This document shows positions 7,350 to 10,458 of a stretch of DNA of 10,458 nucleotides, in pieces. Every line of letters begins with the position of its first letter. Position 1 is the stretch's first letter. The stretch comes from Oehlia diaphana (Eukaryota; Glomeromycota; Glomeromycetes; Glomerales; Glomeraceae): positions 1 to 10,458 of the forward strand of contig QZLH01002124.1 in NCBI GenBank assembly GCA_003833135.1, read 5' to 3'. Made by a program: the position numbers and the translations under genes. The notes beneath the pieces were generated by a model that saw only the letters and a list, made by a program, of their open reading frames with translations, was not told the DNA's origin and did not search any database.

Positions 7350-7740
7350 GTTTTTAATAGTTTTATTTTTAGTTGCCCCACCGTTGAAGTAGATTCTTCT
7401 GATAGTTTAGTTCAATTTTTATTTACTTTTTCATTTTTGTATTGTTTATAATTTTTGTGTTCGCTAACTATTACTGTTAAATAAAAATAAAAATAAAAAC
7501 AAGAAAATGATGTGTCCATCCGAAGATGCAGCAGATCTACAGAAAATTAAAGTAAATAAGATGAAAGATCTATAATAAAACAAATAACACATTAATATGA
7601 TTAATTTAAATAATAATTTCACATGAATAAAAGTTTCCGTCACCAGCAGGATGACAACCATGAATTTTTTTAAAGAAAAAAATACAAGTAAAATGATAAG
7701 TATTTTTTATTCATGACGAATTATGATATTAATAATTCAA
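7350..7740. other. AT-rich DNA between the n base and the GC-richer patch
   Basis: No gene is supported. It contains an AAAAT-type microsatellite at about 7480-7500. It shows none of the exon 2 or exon 1 sequence expected upstream of the truncated copy. Confidence 0.5.
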
Positions 7741-7811
7741 ATGGTTAAGTGTGTACATTATTTATATTTCTTACCAAAAATATCTTTTCCTATAAAGGAA
7801 TAATGTGTGTG

Positions 7812-8250
7812 ACGTTCTTGGTACAGATAATAAATAATCGTACGGTTCACACATGGTTAGTAGCCTCGAATAATCCGCTACTTAATCTTTGCCTTGAACC
7901 AATTCCCCAAATCGGAACTTCTGTATATCGGATTGATCGACTTGTGCTGTATTGCTCATGGTTTTCATTACAGTCATATTTAATAAAAAATAATGCTCTG
8001 TTTATTAATTAATAACAATGAATATGTATCATCCTATAGCAATATCAGAACTACTTGAAGTTGTCTTTGCTTTTCTTAGTAGGTAAGACCTTAAACAGGC
8101 GATGGAATTTCGTGTCTGTGCGTGTGTTTATTAGTATCCTCCGTATTCGTGATAATATCATTCTTCATCTATACAATTATAATCGTGTTCTTGATCAATT
8201 TAATAAGTACTTTAACATAAGTAAGTTATGGGTTAAATTCTTTAAGCGCA
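7812..8250. other. More GC-rich patch with weak open frames, origin unknown
   Basis: The first 160 bases are about 40% G+C, clearly above the flanks. The plus strand is open here (frame 7749-8012, RTVHTWLVASNNP in the middle), and the minus strand is open for about 45 codons through the same part (IRYTEVPIWGIGS). A second plus-strand frame, 8055-8267, runs into the dispersed repeat. No family is recognised. Remnant of a gene or mobile element, or organelle-derived DNA, are all possible. Confidence 0.25.
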
Positions 8251-8253
8251 GGG

Positions 8254-8501
8254 AACTAGCAAATTGATTATAGTTCCTTATACACGAGTTCACATTGATT
8301 TTTAAAAAAATAAAAAAAAATAAAAAAAAATAAAAAAAAATAATTTGATGTATCTTTCCCGATGGATTACTTCAAAGAAATTTATTATTATCTGGATTAA
8401 TAACAGAAGGAAACCGGATTTTATTCTAACCAAAGGAACCCAGATTTATTCCTATCTAATCCGGATTTAATTCTTAAAAAACAAATCCAAATGAAACCCT
8501 A
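8254..8501 (+). repeat. Dispersed repeat, copy 2 (about 248 bp)
   Basis: Same orientation as copy 1. The palindrome AATCCGGATT recurs at 8458-8467. The right inverted motif is changed by one base (AATCCAAAT). Extra length comes mainly from a 10-bp A-rich microsatellite (TA9, three units) near 8311-8340 and an added TAA. The copy sits directly behind the 3' flank of the secreted-protein gene. Confidence 0.75.
8304..8342 (+). repeat. (TAAAAAAAAA)n microsatellite
   Basis: Three exact 10-bp units of T followed by nine A lie inside dispersed repeat copy 2. The matching part of copy 1 is shorter and irregular, so this expanded after the copies separated. Confidence 0.7.
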
Positions 8502-8691
8502 TTTAAACCATTTGAAAAGACAATAATTTTGGCCACTGATTTTGGAACAGCTAAATACCAACACTGGCATATTTTTAATTAACATAATAAAGTCGAGAAA
8601 AAAACAATCTTTAATTTTTATTAGATATTAATCATAGATTACATAATAACATATATTGAAAAGTGTAAAAATTAATAAATTTATAAATTTT
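8501..8691 (-). repeat. 3' flank of the secreted-protein gene, paired with 6931-7101
   Basis: This is the second copy of the duplicated 3' flank and contains the poly(A) signal. Its distal end at 8501 coincides exactly with the end of the dispersed repeat at 8254-8501, so two repeat families meet at one base. Confidence 0.75.
8617..8622 (-). terminator. Poly(A) signal AATAAA of the secreted-protein gene
   Basis: The minus strand shows AATAAA about 70 nt past the TAA stop at 8694-8692. The surrounding sequence (TAATAAAAATTAAAG) is conserved at the same place behind the truncated copy (7029-7034 region), so both 3' ends derive from one ancestor. Confidence 0.5.
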
Positions 8692-9701
8692 TTAAAGTAA
8701 CTCTTCTGCAAGATTTCCAGCAATAGCAGCAGCAGCTTCTACAGCTATAAAGCCCAAGATAGGACCAAGTATACGTTTATTTAATTTATTTCTTCTTTCA
8801 ATTATTTCACCTAAACCACGTTTATTATAAGTACAAGCCGGAAGGTATAAATTTTCAAAATCTTGATAAGATCCCCAAATATTCTTTCCAATAGAATCCT
8901 TCATTCCATATTCTTTGATGTAATCAGCGTAGAATTGAGCCATCTTTCTCCAGTTTGGATCGCAAAAGAACGAACTTGGTACACGAATTTTTTCGCCATT
9001 ACTTTTGAAAACGTGATGAACATCGTAACTTACTTTGGCATCTGGATCACATTGAGTTTCCTCCATCATCCATTTAATGAATTTTTCAATGAATTCGTAA
9101 CTGTAGAAATCTATAATAAAAAAAAAAAAAAAAAGTTAATATATTTTATATATTAAAGGCATTTATAATTAAAGTGTATACTTTAGAATAATAGCTTACC
9201 ACCACGATCATTCTTAGCGCAAAGTGCTTTATGTTCGGGAATTCCATTGTAATAGGCGATTAAAGTAAGATAAGCGCCATAAGAATTTTTATCAAAATTT
9301 TTAGGATTATCACTCCAATCTAATTTAACCGATAATTCACGTTCACATTCGTTTTGAATTTCGCCATAGATTTTTTCAACTTTTTGTTGATCACATTGAA
9401 AATCTTTTTGACAATAATCCTCCAAACCTTTTTTAACTAATTTAAAATCAAAAAACTCCAAATTTGCATCATTAACGATCTTAGACATCCCTTGACTAAA
9501 ATTGATAAGGGTACCACATTGATCGGGACTATTAAGATGATCCCACACTAATGATTGACATTTGTTACATTGATCGGTATTGAAAAGAACTTGACAGGAG
9601 TTGGGAGATGTACGATTTGGTCGGTTGTGACATTTAAAATTTTCATTGGCATGAACTTGAGTTATAAAAATTACAAATAATGCAAAGAGGAGAAGTTTCA
9701 T
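8692..9701 (-). CDS. Secreted 12-cysteine protein of unknown function, two exons
   Basis: Exon 1 runs 9701-9200 and exon 2 runs 9110-8692. Joining them (G|AT, an Asp codon at residue 168) gives 306 residues. The start at 9701 has A at -3 and begins a classic signal peptide: MK, a hydrophobic core to about residue 14, and a VHA|N cleavage site after residue 18; the next Met is residue 72. The mature part has Cys at 24, 36, 45, 48, 62, 97, 103, 119, 161, 188, 217 and 260, an even number that would suit disulfides outside the cell. NRT at 29 and NFS at 67 are possible N-glycosylation sites. Residues 273-280 are basic (RRNKLNKR) and are followed by a hydrophobic, Ala/Ile/Leu-rich tail (281-306) ending EELL. 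I do not recognise a named domain; the Cys spacing in exon 1 is loosely saposin-like, but this is a guess. The gene is intact, with its own TATA box and poly(A) signal. A truncated copy lies at 7102-7348. Function unknown; effector or cell-surface roles are inference. Confidence 0.9.
9111..9199 (-). other. Spliceosomal intron of the secreted-protein gene
   Basis: On the minus strand this 89-nt stretch starts GTAAGC and ends TTATTATAG. A TTAAC branch-like motif precedes a run of 17 T (seen as 17 A at 9118-9134 on the plus strand). Without splicing, exon 1 reads into a stop five codons past the donor. Splicing restores one frame across both exons, which supports the intron. The long homopolymer is a likely place for length polymorphism or assembly error. 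Confidence 0.85.
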
Positions 9702-9797
9702 TTTGCCTATTGAATTATAGATATATATTATTTTGATCTTTTTATTATTTAGAGGAAGTGTATCTTGACGAAGATGTTGAAGATGAAAGAATTGGGT

Positions 9798-9807
9798 CCT
9801 TTTTATA
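9798..9807 (-). promoter_or_regulatory. TATA box of the secreted-protein gene
   Basis: The minus strand reads TATAAAAAGG about 97-106 nt upstream of the ATG at 9701. It is followed by a C/T-rich leader (TTCTTTCATCTTC and similar), typical of fungal transcription start regions. A CCAAT motif lies just downstream of it on the same strand (seen as ATTGG at 9791-9795). Confidence 0.6.
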
Positions 9808-9809
9808 CT

Positions 9810-10458
9810 TATTTATTAAACCTTTACGCGTGATCCCATAATATAGCATAATATGTCAGGTTTTCGATATATTAATAACGTATATTTTTAAACATTTCCG
9901 TGAATCTTATATACAAGTTATATGCCACTGGGATAATCGAATAAAGGTTTAATACATAGGAAATTTTTTTTTGGATTGCCATTTTTTTTTTAGAAAAACA
10001 AGAGATTTTGAAATCGAAAAAAAGGAAGAAATTAAACAAAGTTTAAGATTCATTTTCAATAAATAATAAACATTATGAAACTTAAAAATTATTTATATTT
10101 GAATTTTTATTTATCAATTTTTTTTTCATATGATATTTAAATTAAAGTTAGTATGACAACATTTTTTTTCATAAATGAAATTTTCGTAATGGATTGTTGA
10201 GAAAATTCAAGGTTTTGATCTTTTAATAACTTATAGAATTTCTTGAATATATTATAACAGAAAATAATTTTCTTATTACTTTTTGGCGTTGTCATGAGTG
10301 GGGTTTTTTTTATTTTTTAAGGTTTTAACAGAGATTGGAGAGTCATTAACTGTTAAGTAAATCATTATATGTTGAAACAAACAAATTCTATATTTATTTA
10401 TCCAATAATAATAGGAAATTCTGAACAAAATTAATTGGTTATATTTAGTAGATACACT
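9810..10458. other. Upstream intergenic DNA of the secreted-protein gene
   Basis: AT-rich with T and A runs. No open frame, repeat pair or RNA gene was seen. It contains the distal promoter of the minus-strand gene and probably the edge of whatever lies beyond the window. Confidence 0.5.

Noticed and set aside
7464..7661. Minus-strand frame of 65 codons, hydrophobic
   Set aside because: It includes an AAAAT microsatellite that encodes a Leu/Phe run. It has no homology to the missing part of the truncated gene.
8695..8772. GPI-anchor signal at the C-terminus of the secreted protein
   Set aside because: The tail is hydrophobic, but it contains Glu inside and ends with EELL, and no clear small-residue attachment site with a spacer precedes it. 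The case is not strong enough to call.
8863..9156. Plus-strand frame of 97 codons
   Set aside because: It is antisense to exon 2 of the secreted-protein gene, whose minus-strand frame is supported by splicing, promoter and paralog.

Overview
The window looks like nuclear DNA of an AT-rich fungus (I estimate over 70% A+T). The clearest gene is split by one short spliceosomal intron with a TTAAC branch-like site and a TATAG end, and it encodes a secreted Cys-rich protein. Base composition, short introns, CTAAC branch sites and CACGTG boxes fit an arbuscular mycorrhizal fungus (Glomeromycotina, Rhizophagus-like). That assignment is inference, not proof. I see no bacterial gene layout, no tRNA or rRNA, and no CRISPR array.

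Layout. Bases 1-3700 are mostly AT-rich non-coding DNA. They hold a purine-rich tract (1077-1160), one copy of a dispersed repeat of about 240 bp (1362-1594), a paired CACGTG/CCAAT cluster (2346-2412) and a more GC-rich stretch with weak open frames (2460-2830). Bases 3731-6360 are the most unusual part: a signal-peptide-like open frame, long pyrimidine tracts, and a decaying array of exon-sized islands (about 13-50 nt). The islands are separated by 70-80 nt intron-like units that share sequence, each with a GTATAT/GTAAGT/GTGAGT-type donor, a CTAAC/CTAAT branch site and a TTTTGTAG-type acceptor. Twelve islands can be joined in order into one open frame of 129 codons ending in a stop. This suggests a micro-exon gene, or the recent remains of one, built by tandem copying of exon-intron modules.

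Bases 6509-6728 are a 22-bp minisatellite, followed by an imperfect inverted repeat (6838-6905). On the minus strand, 6931-7348 is a truncated duplicate of the 3' end of the gene at 8692-9701, cut off exactly at the only ambiguous base (n, 7349). Bases 7812-8250 form a more GC-rich patch of unknown origin. The second copy of the dispersed repeat (8254-8501) abuts the 3' flank of the intact gene.

The intact gene (minus strand, exons 9701-9200 and 9110-8692) encodes a predicted 306-residue secreted protein with 12 cysteines. It ends in a hydrophobic 26-residue tail directly after a Lys-Arg pair. The truncated copy keeps the Lys-Arg and the tail length, but the tail has diverged more than the rest. 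With the micro-exon array, the window reads as an accessory, fast-changing locus for secreted proteins, possibly effector-like. That role is inferred and not shown by any recognised domain.
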